In this document: positions 1 to 14,262 of the stretch, one piece after another | Layout: every line of letters begins with the position of its first letter | Position numbering within the stretch: position 1 is the first letter of the stretch | Source: Panulirus ornatus | Lineage: Eukaryota; Arthropoda; Malacostraca; Decapoda; Palinuridae | Assembly (NCBI RefSeq): GCF_036320965.1 | Contig: NC_092255.1 | Location: 14,806,563-14,870,562, forward strand | Direction: 5' to 3' | DNA: 64,000 nucleotides | The notes under the pieces: model-generated | Seen by the model: only the letters and a program-made list of their open reading frames with translations | What the model was told of the DNA's origin: nothing | Databases searched by the model: none | Position numbers and translations under genes: made by a program

Positions 1-600
1 TGGCTCCACCCTCTTAGATAGGCCTGGCCACTTACGATGTCAAAAGCAACTATATCAAGGCCACAAACTTCACATACCAGAGCACTTAAAACGAATCATG
101 GAAAGTGCCTTGCAACCAAAGACATCTCTACACCTACAACGAGAACAAGGATCCTCCTAGTACAATCTTACCTTATACTAGGCACTAGAGTCTTAGGCAG
201 CAACGACAATAAACACTTGATATCCACCTCGTTCTATGGCTAACCATCACACCCCTCAGCAGAAATGAGAAGGCTGTCTTTATCTCACGCTTGAATAACC
301 TACAATCATTAGATCTCCCATCCCTAACAAACACTACATTGACCAGTCACATACCCAAGAAGAAATGATGACTCAACAAGAACACCTAACAACTACCCCA
401 ACAACCCAGTCTTAAACACCATCCCGCTGGATGATAATATCTAAAACTCGCCCTCCCCAGGCATGCACGAGTCACACTTTCTCCTCTGCTCTCGACAACG
501 TTATACATCACCGATTCCAACTATAACGGGACCCTCCACGAAACTGATCATTTACTTCGCAGTTTTTCTGCATTCATCTCATACAGACACACACACACAT
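1..600. other. Unique-looking DNA, nothing recognised
   Basis: Mixed-composition sequence with only short open frames. No domain, splice-bounded exon, RNA gene or tandem repeat could be identified. A short (AC)n run near 588-598 leads into the microsatellite that follows. Confidence 0.5.
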
Positions 601-645
601 TATCATACTTCATGATCCATGGGTCCCGCTCAGTAGACTCCATAT

Positions 646-650
<5 letters not shown>

Positions 651-722
<72 letters not shown>

Positions 723-732
723 CATATATATA

Positions 733-825
<93 letters not shown>
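651..825. repeat. (AT)n microsatellite with T-run
   Basis: Nearly pure TA dinucleotides with a few interruptions (for example around 715-735), ending in a T-run. It forms the left border of the SINE-like copies that follow. Confidence 0.95.
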
Positions 826-826
<1 letters not shown>

Positions 827-1215
827 CATACTATTTGCCATTTCCCGCGTTAGCGAGGTAGCGTTAAGAACAGAGAACTGGGCCTTAGAGGGAATATTCT
901 CACCTGACCCCCTTCTCTGTTCCTTCTTTTGGAAAATTAAAAAAAAACAAGAGAGGGGAGGATTTCCATATTTCTTTTCTTTTCTTTCATACTATTCGCC
1001 ATTTCCCGCGTTAGCGAGGCAGCGTTAAGAAGAGGACTGGGCCTTTGAAGGAATATCCTCACTTGGTCCCCTTCTCTGTTCTCTCTTTTGAGAAATTAAA
1101 AAAAAAAAAAACGAGAGGGGAGGATTTCCAGCCCCCCCGCTCCCTCCCCTTTTAGTCGCCTTCTACGACACGCAGGGAATACGTGGGAAGTATTCTTTCT
1201 CCCCTATCCCCAGGG

Positions 1216-1218
<3 letters not shown>
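826..1218 (-). mobile_element. SINE-A, truncated plus complete copy in tandem
   Basis: Two minus-strand copies of the LINE-tailed SINE-like element (SINE-A) lie head to tail. The first (about 826-972) runs from the 3' tail, seen here as CCCGCGTTAGCGAGGTAGCG, to the GGGGAGGATTTCCA box and then breaks off. The second (about 985-1218) is complete, ending at the CCCCAGGGAT palindrome that marks the element's 5' end. An A-run lies in the middle of each. The pair has (AT)n on both outer sides. No protein is encoded. A and B boxes of a tRNA are not visible, so the source of the 5' part is unknown. Confidence 0.8.

Positions 1219-1283
<65 letters not shown>
1219..1283. repeat. (AT)n microsatellite
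   Basis: Uninterrupted TA dinucleotides directly abutting the 5' end of the SINE-A copy. Confidence 0.95.
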
Positions 1284-1286
<3 letters not shown>

Positions 1287-1522
1287 ATCTCTGGTCAATT
1301 CTTTGCGCGTAGCATGTTGTATGAGGGCCAGACAAGCCGGGTCATTCTGCAACAGAGCTCCCATCATGGAGAAAGGACGGGGGGAAGAGACGAGTCAACA
1401 AAGGCAAGATGGGGTAGGGCGGAGGTAGCAGATGTCAGGGTGTACACGGGTGTAGCGGGACGGCGAAGGGAGGACAGGGTGTACTTAAGAGAGGTGTTGG
1501 GTGTAGTAGAAGGGGAAAGAGA

Positions 1523-1524
<2 letters not shown>

Positions 1525-1582
<58 letters not shown>

Positions 1583-1590
1583 TGTATGCT
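1525..1590 (+). repeat. (TG)n microsatellite
   Basis: About 33 TG dinucleotides with an ATG interruption near the right end. The flanks (1284-1524 and 1591-1924) contain nothing recognisable. Confidence 0.95.
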
Positions 1591-1924
1591 AAATCCTCCT
1601 CAGACACCAGAAGCGATCCTGACGACCAAGGAAATAGTTTAAGATCCCATGTCCTTCGGGGTAGTCTCGCTTCAGATGATCCGCGAGACTTCGAGACCCC
1701 GTGCCTCGTCATTCTAACAGTCTTTACGAGAACAATTCTCACATATGAATCACCCCTACAATTGGTAGTTACCAGAGATCCACATGTTTTTTTTTTCCTT
1801 TTTTTTGTCCAACACCCAATCACTTCCTTGATCTCCAGGTGGTTCGTAGCCACAGAATTTAAACTCCCTAATCAGACCGAGATGAATATTCGAATCTTCT
1901 GTGTACTTGACGCCCATCACGTAC

Positions 1925-2790
1925 CCTCGAAGTACACTTTACACTTCACAATCTACATGTCAAGCCCATCACTTATCACTGAAGTACACTTTGCACTTCA
2001 CGATCTACATGTCAAGCCCATCACTTATCACTGAAGTACACTTTACACTTCACAATCTACATGTCAAGCCCATCACTTATCACTGAAGTACACTTTACAC
2101 TTCACAATCTACATGTCAAGCCCATCACTTATCACTGAAGTACACTTTGCACTTCACAATCTACATGTCAAGCCCATCACTTATCACTGAAGTACACTTT
2201 ACACTTCAAAATCTACATGTCAAGCCCATCACTTATCACTGAAGTACACTTTGCACTTCACAATCTACATGTCAAGCCCATCACTTATCACTGAAGTACA
2301 CTTTACACTTCACAATCTACATGTCAAGCCCATCACTTATCACTGAAGTACACTTTACACTTCACAATCCTCATGTCAAGCCCATCACTTATCACTGAAG
2401 TACACTTTACACTTCACAATCCTCATGTCAAGCCCATCACTTATCACTGAAGTACACTTTACACTTCACAATCCTCATGTCAAGCCCATCACTTATCACT
2501 GAAGTACACTTTACACTTCACAATCCTCATGTCAAGCCCATCGCTTATCACTGAAGTACACTTTACACTTCACAATCTACATGTCAAGCCCATCGCTTAT
2601 CACTGAAGTACACTTTACACTTCACAATCTACATGTCAAGCCCATCACTTATCACTGAAGTACACTTTACACTTCACAATCTACATGTCAAGCCCATCAC
2701 TTATCACTGAAGTACACTTTACACTTCACAATCCTCATGTCAAGCCCATCACTTATCACTGAAGTACACTTTACACTTCACAATCCTCAC
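1925..2790 (+). repeat. 52-bp minisatellite, about 16-17 copies
   Basis: A 52-bp unit containing CTACATGTCAAGCCCATCAC and TGAAGTACACTTTACACTTC repeats without gaps. Each unit carries a small inverted pair, TGAAGT/ACTTCA. Two variants (ATCTACATG and ATCCTCATG) occur in blocks rather than mixed, which suggests local homogenisation. Open frames inside come from the periodicity. Confidence 0.95.
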
Positions 2791-3005
2791 GAGGGGGTGG
2801 CTCATCACACACTTCCAAGTGAAATATATCTTTTAAGCAGCTTTAAACTAAATCCAATTATCTTTATCGCTCTCTCTATCTTAGGCATTGTGACTCATCC
2901 AAATATATACATTGGAATATTGTCTCTTCATCTACAATTCCGTAGAGGCAAAATGCAAAGTCTATAGACTGTAAAAGATTTGGCAGATGATACGTTTATT
3001 GAGCT

Positions 3006-4823
<1,818 letters not shown>

Positions 4824-4824
4824 C

Positions 4825-4826
<2 letters not shown>

Positions 4827-4850
<24 letters not shown>
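4827..4850. repeat. (AT)n at LINE truncation point
   Basis: Short TA tract separating the truncated LINE copy from an oppositely oriented LINE tail. Confidence 0.9.
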
Positions 4851-4856
<6 letters not shown>

Positions 4857-4935
4857 GGTGGGTTGGGCCATTCTTTCGTCTGTTTCCTTACGCTACCTCG
4901 CTAACGCGGGAGACGGCGATGAAGTATGATGAAGA

Positions 4936-4938
<3 letters not shown>
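4851..4938 (+). mobile_element. Isolated LINE 3' tail
   Basis: Only the last 90 or so bases of the LINE family are present: GGTTGGGCCATTCTTTCGTC, then CTACCTCGCTAACGCGGGAG and a short tail. It is bordered on both sides by (AT)n and points away from the minus-strand copy on its left. Confidence 0.8.

Positions 4939-4993
<55 letters not shown>
4939..4993. repeat. (AT)n microsatellite
   Basis: TA dinucleotides directly after the LINE tail. Confidence 0.95.
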
Positions 4994-4997
<4 letters not shown>

Positions 4998-5059
4998 CGT
5001 TGATCTGTGAGATGAGACTCCAAATACCTGGAAACTTGTCATTGGAGGGGGACTTGGGC

Positions 5060-5665
5060 ACACGGCTAGAGAACGTTAACCACACCATAAGAGACCACTT
5101 ACCACACCCAACTAGAGACCACTTACCACGCCGACTTGATAACGCTCATCACACCACTGGAGAACGACTATCACGTTGCCTCGCTCTTAGAAACCCTTAA
5201 GCTGGCCCAACCATCAGAAACCGATCACGAAGCCGCCAGATATCGCCTCCCACACCAGTAGAAGCCACCCCTCTCTCTCACCACACCAACCGAAATCTAC
5301 CTCTACCACACGAGCAGAAAACGTTCACCCCATCAATCAAAACCGTTTACCACGCCACTGATCGACGCTTAACCACACGCCTGAGCACCGCTTAACCACA
5401 CCACTAAAGAGCGCTTATCAACCACTAAAGAACGCTTATTACACACTTAAAAAAAGGAATAAAAATCCTCCTACCACACCCTTACAGAACTCTTAACCAC
5501 ACCACTGGAGAACGCTTACCACCACTGGGGGGTCTTAAAAATAGAAACCTTACCCACGCTGACCCACGCCAAAGAGAAACCGCTTACCGCAACGGTTCGA
5601 CACAGCCTGCCGCGCCGTTTAGAAACCTTTTGGCCACACGGCTAGAGAACGCTTACCATGGGATT
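5060..5665 (+). repeat. Degenerate GAGAACGCTTACCACACCACT repeats
   Basis: Words such as AGAACGCTTACCAC and CACACCACT recur every 25 to 40 bases with many substitutions and indels. It looks like a decayed minisatellite. No gene is visible. Confidence 0.6.
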
Positions 5666-5889
5666 GCCTTTCTGTCCTAGGTCTTGGGATTTCCTACAGT
5701 CGACCTGGGGAAGAAGAGAGCCTTTTTTTAATGTCTTGGCAATCCTGCAGGGCTATTGAGAGGCATGTCATGCTATGCTGTACTATAGCCATCTATAGCC
5801 ACATGGTATAGAAAGGTTATCTATATCTATATGGTGCAAATGGTGGGTGCAGGAGATATGGGCTTGGACTCTATATAGATCGTGCTAGG

Positions 5890-6125
5890 CTATATCCAAG
5901 GTGCGTCGTTAGGTTCTACGCTAGGCTTGCTTGCTAGGCTAGTCTAAGTGCGTCGCTAGGCTTGCTTGCTAGGCTAGTCTAAGTGCGTCGCTAGGCTTGC
6001 TAGGCTAGTCTAAGTGCATCGCTAGGCTTGCTAGGCTAGTCTAAGTGCGTCATTAAGTTCTACGCTAGGCTTGCTTGCTAGGCTAGTCTAAGTGCGTCGC
6101 TAGGCTTGTCTAAGTGCTTCATCGA
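5890..6125 (+). repeat. Irregular CTAGGCTTGCTAGGCTAGTC repeat
   Basis: About eight imperfect units built from GTGCGTCGCTAGGCTTGC and TAGGCTAGTCTAA, of variable length (roughly 28-60 bp). Confidence 0.8.
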
Positions 6126-7290
6126 GTTCTAAGTCATTCTATTACATGTGGAGTATATCAAGGCATTCGTTATAAAGTTATAATCATGTTAAGAGTATTA
6201 TATTCACGTATATACATGTATGTATAAGTCATTCAATCATTTGAATGACAGTTATCGGATACCTTTATAAGTTATTCAATTCCTTTTTTTCTACATTACA
6301 TTCTCTATCCTTCTGTTTATACATCCTTTCGTACATATGCCCGGCTGTTGAGTCTTATCTATCTATCTATCTCTTCATATCTATGCTACGGTTCTATACC
6401 TGTATCTATTCCTTAATGCCTTTCCACCCTCAGGGATCTATATGGCACCCGACCACAGTCCAGAGCTCCCACCGTCCCCTCACCTTCGTCAGGTAACTCC
6501 TGAAGGACAGTGTTCACGATGGTACACGGCTCACATCTCGTCTCGAGATTCTCCAAGGGGGTGTGGCCATTGTCCAAGGGCTTGGCCCTCAGCGACAGGT
6601 CTTAGTTTGAACCTTACCAAGGGGAGGTGTTCACGTCCGGGAACATGGCCTTCGCTGAGAGGCGCAGTGAACCCACCAGGACTGGCCATGTCCAGGGACT
6701 TGGACACGTCTAGGGACATGGTCACTCACTGTCAGGCCTAATGAGACTACAGTGGGTGGCCATGTCCAGGGACATAGCCCTTACTGACGCGGCCCCTTGC
6801 TAACAAACTCTCGTAGCCCAACTGCCAACGCTAGACTGCCTCAAACAGTTCACCATAATCCCACATGAAAAAAACCACAAGCAGGAGCCACATAAGAACT
6901 TCCTCAGTAGAAATAACCAACTCCCACCTCGCAACACCAGTGACATTTCAACTGATATTTCTTGCAACACCACAAGAAACCACCACTGACACACACGTGA
7001 GATTACCTGTAATCATGCATTAGTTCTTTTTTTTTTCTTACTAATTACGCCACATAAGAAGTTTACAGCTGACAGCTGACCGACTCAAATCACCCAGGTG
7101 CACATGACGTACCCGCTGGTGTATGTATGTGTGTGTGTGTGTGTATACTCGAGTGATTTTCTCCCGTTCTCATGGCCTTCACCACAAGCCGGCCTGGTCT
7201 CTCTCTGTCGAGTTTCAGCGGCCGGCTAAAGACAAGTGACGAGTATCTCTCATGAAGTTCAAGGTTAATATTTAAAGTGGCCGGGCTATA
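6126..7290. other. Unassigned DNA
   Basis: No gene recognised. About 6530-6790 contains scattered CATGTCCAGGGACATGG-like words (weak degenerate repeat), and a short (GT)n lies at 7130-7144. No coding region could be supported. Confidence 0.4.
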
Positions 7291-7324
7291 GGAGGAGGAG
7301 GAGGAGGAGGAGGAGGAGGAGGAG

Positions 7325-7414
<90 letters not shown>
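7291..7414 (+). repeat. (GGA)n followed by (GA)n
   Basis: About 13 GGA triplets run into about 42 GA dinucleotides. Confidence 0.95.
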
Positions 7415-7416
<2 letters not shown>

Positions 7417-7589
7417 TTACACAGACACGACGTAACCTTTCGGGTGTCTGGTGAAGGAGACGCGCGTCGTCGCAATTCGATCTCGTCTCCAGTCTCGTGG
7501 TGCAAAGAGTCGCTTTGGTGTGTTACACACTCTCACAAGACTGATGGGGAGGTCCGGAGCTGAGCGGTCCGGTACCAGATCATGTCCAG

Positions 7590-7590
<1 letters not shown>

Positions 7591-7669
<79 letters not shown>
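7591..7669. repeat. (AT)n at LINE 5' truncation
   Basis: TA dinucleotides abutting the first retained codon of the LINE copy on its right. Confidence 0.95.
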
Positions 7670-7671
<2 letters not shown>

Positions 7672-8706
7672 TTGTTTAATTTGTTTATGGATGGGGTTGT
7701 TAGGGAGGTGAATGCAAGAGTTTTGGAAAGAGGGGCAAGTATGAAGTCTGTTGGGGATGAGAGAGCTTGGGAAGTGAGTCAGTTGTTGTTCGCTGATGAT
7801 ACAGCGCTGGTGGCTGATTCATGTGAGAAACTGCAGAAGCTGAATAAGAGCAAGGTTATTAGGTACAGTAGGGTTGAGGGTCAAGTCAATCGGGAGGTAC
7901 GTTTGAATGGAGAAAAACTGGAGGAAGTAAAGTGTTTTAGATATCTGGGAGTGGATCTGGCAGCGGATGGAACCATGGAAGCGGAAGTGGATCATAGGGT
8001 GGGGGAGGGGGCGAAAATCCTGGGAGCCTTGAAGAATGTGTGGAAGTCGAGAACATTATCTCGGAAAGCAAAAATGGGTATGTTTGAAGGAACAGTGGTT
8101 CCAACAATGTTGTATGGTTGCGAGGCGTGGGCTATGGATAGAGTTGTGCGCAGGAGGATGGATGTGCTGGAAATGAGATGTTTGAGGACAATGTGTGGTG
8201 TGAGGTGGTTTGATCGAGTAAGTAACGTAAGGGTAAGAGAGATGTGTGGAAATAAAAAGAGCGTGGTTGAGAGAGCAGAAGAGGGTGTTTTGAAATGGTT
8301 TGGGCACATGGAGAGAATGAGTGAGGAAAGATTGACCAAGAGGATATATGTGTCGGAGGTGGAGGGAACGAGGAGAAGTGGGAGACCAAATTGGAGGTGG
8401 AAAGATGGAGTGAAAAAGATTTTGTGTGATCGGGGCCTGAACATGCAGGAGGGTGAAAGGAGGGCAAGGAATAGAGTAAATTGGATCGATGTGGTATACC
8501 GGGGTTGACGTGCTGTCAGTGGATTGAATCAGGGCATGTGAAGCGTCTGGGGTAAACCATGGAAAGCTGTGTAGGTATGTATATTTGCGTGTGTGGACGT
8601 ATGTATATACATGTGTATGGGGGTGGGTTGGGCCATTTCTTTCGTCTGTTTCCTTGCGCTACCTCGCAAACGCGGGAGACAGCGACAAAGCAAAAAAAAA
8701 AAAAAA
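7670..8706 (+). pseudogene. 5'-truncated RTE-like LINE with in-frame RT deletion
   Basis: A second LINE copy, plus strand, with a continuous frame from [14 protein letters not shown] through [12 protein letters not shown] to the terminal WIDVVYRG stop at about 8508. Compared with the copy at 3117-4823 it lacks 17 residues (51 bases) after EKLQKL, just downstream of the catalytic FADD. It retains the C-terminal KWFGHMERM and GRPNWRWKDG blocks. The 3' UTR is complete: GGTTGGGCCATTTCTTTCGT, then GCGCTACCTCGCAAACGCGG near 8656 and an A-run. Everything upstream of the last RT motifs is missing, so it cannot move by itself. It is the best source of an intact 3' end in this window. Confidence 0.9.
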
Positions 8707-8708
8707 TA

Positions 8709-8794
<86 letters not shown>
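8707..8794. repeat. (AT)n between LINE tail and SINE-A
   Basis: TA tract shared as border by the LINE A-tail on the left and the SINE-A tail on the right. Confidence 0.95.
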
Positions 8795-9139
<345 letters not shown>

Positions 9140-9421
9140 GGAGCCCCAGTCATGGACAAAAGTCCACCTCATGGTCAGGTCTTCAAGCGAAATCCAGAGA
9201 TTACGAAAGGTAAAAATACGAGTATCTACGAGAGTATCCACGAAAGCGCACGAGTAATTGTACGATTCACATTCCAAGTCGAAAGCTCCAGTCGCGGACT
9301 CGAAGTCCGAAACCCAGACCAAACCACGAATGAAATTGGGGAAACAGAAGGTGAAGAACACAGCTCCCATGTATTCTGTTTTCTTTCACGAGAAGAAAGA
9401 ATGAAAAAAAATATCCTATGA

Positions 9422-9425
<4 letters not shown>

Positions 9426-9493
<68 letters not shown>
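9426..9493 (+). repeat. (GA)n microsatellite
   Basis: About 34 GA dinucleotides. The region 9494-9785 after it has no recognisable feature. Confidence 0.95.
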
Positions 9494-9494
<1 letters not shown>

Positions 9495-9786
9495 AAATGT
9501 AAGGGACCAAAAGTAATTTGTTCACCTGTCTTTCGACATCCCCCATCCCTTTTACAGTTCCCTTCCCACGATGAATTACTTTTTGAATTACTCTTTTGTT
9601 CGTGAGGGAAGGCTGTTCTCCCTCGTATCACTTCTCGCAAGGTGAGACATTAATGATAAGAAAACGAGTCTTAAAAGATGACAATGCTCTCAGGTGAAGC
9701 TGCAGTAAGCTCTGAAAACTGACACCGATTCACATTAAAGAAGCCAAGATATGTATCTGAGATGAACGCAAAAATTACGTCCTTGG

Positions 9787-9926
9787 AGGAGAAGAAGAAG
9801 GAAAAGAAAAAGAGGAAAATATAATGATAATGATAACAATAATAATACTAATACTAATAATAATAAGAAGAAGAGGAAAAAGAGGAAAATATAATGATAA
9901 TGATAACAATACTAATACTAATAATG

Positions 9927-9957
<31 letters not shown>

Positions 9958-10021
9958 GAAGAAGAAGAAGAAGAAGAAGACGACAAGAAGAAGAAAAAGA
10001 TATGAAGAAAAAGAGGAAAAG

Positions 10022-10071
<50 letters not shown>
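9787..10071 (+). repeat. (AAT)n/(AAG)n/(GAT)n compound tract
   Basis: Purine-rich trinucleotide tract with AAT, AAG and ATGATA blocks, including a long pure (AAT)n at about 10023-10070. The near duplicate GAGGAAAATATAATGATAA at about 9810 and 9881 shows an internal duplication. Confidence 0.9.
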
Positions 10072-10074
<3 letters not shown>

Positions 10075-10288
10075 GGAGAGAAGAATGGTGATGATCATGA
10101 GGGAGAGGAGGATGGTGTGTGTGATGGTGAACTGACATGTGCTACTCTGAGAACTGCAGGGCTCCAAACTCCGGGTGATGATGGCACACTCCAAACCGAA
10201 CCCACTGACCCCGTGGAACGAAAATGGGTCCCGAGACATTTTCTGGCCTCGTGTGTCTGTGTACCGGGAGGACCTTGCGTATATATAC

Positions 10289-10289
<1 letters not shown>

Positions 10290-10359
<70 letters not shown>
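10290..10359 (+). repeat. (GA)n microsatellite
   Basis: About 34 GA dinucleotides. Confidence 0.95.
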
Positions 10360-10362
<3 letters not shown>

Positions 10363-11020
10363 ATGAGAGATGATTCAAGAGAAATAACTTTGTAAAAGGT
10401 ACGAGTTGCAGGGAACATAAAAGTTCCCTCCCACCTTCTGAAGAAGGTCGAGGGCAGCCCTAGGCCACAGCTGGGGCAGACTCGGGCCCTAGGTAAGGTC
10501 AGCGAGATTCAAACCACCGAACCAAAGCCCTCCAACCTACCTGCCAGAAATGAAGGCAGCCTGAGAGAGAAAAAAAAAGCTTAAGGTTTTATCTTTCAAC
10601 ACAGTCCTGACCCCAAAAAAACCAGGTCGAAGAGGATCCCAGGAACGCCCCAAAAGAACGGGAAAGATTTGAGTTTCGTTCCTACGGATGAGCTCCTATT
10701 GCCAGCGAGTCTTAGGTACGGGGCTCATAAGATGTAAGACATCTGCCCTCAATACCTCTCCTGCGAGGCGTGGCTCTTCCCCCGCCCGTCCGGGCGCGGG
10801 ATTAATCACACAAGAGTTTTCCCAGGAACTTGATGGGAAGACAAAACATTTTGAAGGCACGAGTTATGCCTTAATGGAAAAGAGAAAATCGGTGCATTAC
10901 AGATGGGGTGTCCTCTTTTTTTTTTTTATATGTATTAGCCGAGATGGCACGGGCCTCAGAATGTCCTAAGTTAACGATACACATGTTGTCCGATCTCCAG
11001 TCGGGTAGTTACTTGTTTAC
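10360..11020. other. Unassigned DNA
   Basis: No coding region, RNA gene or tandem repeat recognised. Confidence 0.4.
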
Positions 11021-11024
11021 CAAA

Positions 11025-11162
11025 TGGCGTCCTAGCTACGTCTCTTCGTTTTAGATCAACTAACTGTTATATTTCACTCTTGTGTCTCCCCTGATGATGT
11101 GATTATTACACGAAAGTGCACTTGGGCACTTATCGGGTTTTATTTTCCCCATGGACTCATAA

Positions 11163-11164
<2 letters not shown>
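11025..11164 (-). mobile_element. Repeat C, AT-bordered short repeat
   Basis: Contains the diagnostic words TGATGATGTGATTATTACAC, GAAAGTGCACTTGGGCACTT and ATGGACTCATAAGAATAT, preceded by AATGGCGTCCTAGCTACGTC and a TCAACTAACTG word. The same series occurs near 27543, 48987 and 61281. The right side runs straight into (AT)n. Orientation is arbitrary. No coding capacity; probably a small non-autonomous element. Confidence 0.75.

Positions 11165-11230
<66 letters not shown>
11165..11230. repeat. (AT)n between repeat C and SINE-A
   Basis: TA tract shared as border by two different repeat families. Confidence 0.95.

Positions 11231-12546
<1,316 letters not shown>

Positions 12547-12610
<64 letters not shown>
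12547..12610. repeat. (AT)n microsatellite
   Basis: TA tract between the LINE tail (ending TAATAATAATA) and the tRNA-derived SINE. Confidence 0.95.
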
Positions 12611-12611
<1 letters not shown>

Positions 12612-12613
<2 letters not shown>

Positions 12614-12783
12614 TAGTCTAAGCCAAGTACCTAATTTACTGACCAACCTCAAGGGGAGTATGAACAGCTGGATTGACTGTGGGCCGTCTGCCGTACCTAA
12701 GATTCGAACCATGCTTGACCCTAGCTGCCTGTAAATGCGTCACGCGCGATCAGCAACGCTAACTGCTACACGAAGGAGGCACA
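12612..12783 (-). mobile_element. tRNA-derived SINE (SINE-T)
   Basis: On the minus strand it starts with a tRNA-like head (TGTAGCAGTTAGCGTTGCTG as A-box region, GGTTCGAATCT as B-box), followed by a body with CAGCTGTTCATAC and a 3' end TTGGCTTAGACTAGTG that runs into (TA)n. The same order of words occurs at 31170, 34068 and 52539. The head no longer folds cleanly as a tRNA, so it is not a functional tRNA gene. Confidence 0.75.
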
Positions 12784-13273
12784 TTACGATCACTGTAACA
12801 CGTCCAGTGTAGCCATACTCCCGGCGCCTGGATGAAGGATGATGTTGATGACTCATTTCTCACCCCTGAAGCGGATTCGAACCCAAAAATTCCGAAGCAG
12901 CGAATAACCTACTCGCCAGACACGTCCGAAACTTCAAACACTTTCTTGAGAGAATTTGAAAACAACTGGGAAGAAGAACAAAGAAGAACTTACAAACAAC
13001 TGAGGTTATCCATCTTAATAATTCTTGTTTTTAAACAATTCTGGAGCAGAATAAATCATCTCAGGGCTTCCAAAAGAAAGATATATACATTCTTTTTTCT
13101 CAGTCCCTCCCCGAACTCGTACATTCAACCAAACTTTTCGGCTAATGCACCGAGTTTAAGCAAGACCCTCCTGTATTCCTTCATTTCGTTTTCTTTTTAG
13201 ATATCCCTTACTATTCTTTTTTCCCCCCCCCGACGAGTTTGGATCTCTAGAAACACTCCAATAAATAAAAAAG

Positions 13274-13275
<2 letters not shown>
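12784..13275. other. Unassigned DNA
   Basis: A modest open frame at 12832-13200 has no recognisable domain and ends in low-complexity sequence. I see no support for a gene. Confidence 0.35.

Positions 13276-13340
<65 letters not shown>
13276..13340 (+). repeat. (TC)n microsatellite
   Basis: About 32 TC dinucleotides directly before a tRNA-like sequence. Confidence 0.95.
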
Positions 13341-13343
<3 letters not shown>

Positions 13344-13415
13344 CCTAGCAAGTAGTGCTCCCGCCTCCTAAGCAGGGGTCCCGGGTTCGATCCTGGCTGT
13401 TGGGGGGATTAGTAT
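13338..13415 (+). mobile_element. tRNA-derived SINE head
   Basis: Contains an A-box-like TAGCCTAGCAAGTAGTGC and a B-box GGTTCGATCC 30 or so bases later, then CTGGCTGTTGGGG. The last word matches CTGACTGTTGGAGG of the tRNA-like hairpin at 61513-61633, so both belong to one tRNA-derived family. The acceptor stem does not pair, so this is not an intact tRNA. Confidence 0.6.
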
Positions 13416-13763
13416 GTCATATGGTAGTGCGCGTTCATATGCAGACATGCAACTAGCTGAGGAAGGAGCAAGATACTGCTATAATTCAACAGATGAAGGA
13501 AAGGACGACATTCTCATTTGATGTAACCTCAGGCACTAAGTCGGCCACGGGTACAATACCTCATGTGGTGTATGGAAGACAAATTCTCTTTTCTCGTCTT
13601 TATCTCGACATTTCGAGTCTCTGTAAATGTCCAAAGCTGTTTGAGCATTTCTAAAGCGGAGGCAAAATGCTGATGTGGTCCGAGTTCAGCCAGAGAGGCT
13701 TTGAGAGACCATCGATAAATGTCTATTGTTGGGTTAAGCTGCAACCAGGAGCTACAGGTTAAC

Positions 13764-14205
13764 ACACCCTCATCCTCACGAAGGTAAACACAAAATTAAA
13801 CCTTCGTCCTCACGAAGGTAAACACAAAATTAAACCTTCGTCCTCACGAAGGTAAACACAAAATTAAACCTTCATCCTCACGAAGGTAAACACAAAATTA
13901 AACCCTCATCCTCACGAAGGTAAACACAAAATTAAACCCTCATCCTCACGAAGGTAAACACAAAATTAAACCCTCATCCTCACGAAGGTAAACACAAAAT
14001 TAAACCCTCATCCTCACGAAGGTAAACACAAAATTAAACCCTCATCCTCACGAAGGTAAACACAAAATTAAACCTTCGTCCTCACGAAGGTAAACACAAA
14101 ATTAAACCCTCATCCTCACGAAGGTAAACACAAAATTAAACCCTCATCCTTACGAAGGTAAACACAAAATTAAACCTTCATCCTCACGAAGGTAAACACA
14201 CACAC
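13764..14205 (+). repeat. 34-bp minisatellite, about 13 copies
   Basis: Unit contains CTCACGAAGGTAAACACAAA and ATTAAACC(C/T)TC. Units with the CCTTCGTCCTCACGAAGG variant carry a perfect 6-bp inverted repeat (CCTTCG/CGAAGG). The array ends in (CA)n at about 14197-14213. Confidence 0.95.
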
Positions 14206-14238
14206 ACACACACAAAAATCCGTCTTCACAAAGGATGG

Positions 14239-14262
14239 TGTTATAACAACAACAACAACAAC
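14239..14262 (+). repeat. (ACA)n short tract
   Basis: About eight ACA triplets. Confidence 0.9.

Noticed and set aside
612..1028. Reading frames through (AT)n, (GA)n and (GT)n tracts across the window
   Set aside because: Poly-IY, poly-RE, poly-SL and poly-VC peptides are translations of dinucleotide repeats.
13338..13415. Possible tRNA gene
   Set aside because: A- and B-box motifs are present, but acceptor and anticodon stems do not pair; fits a SINE head.
13764..14205. Regularly spaced repeats resembling a CRISPR array
   Set aside because: Units are contiguous with no unique spacers, there are no cas genes, and the DNA is eukaryotic.
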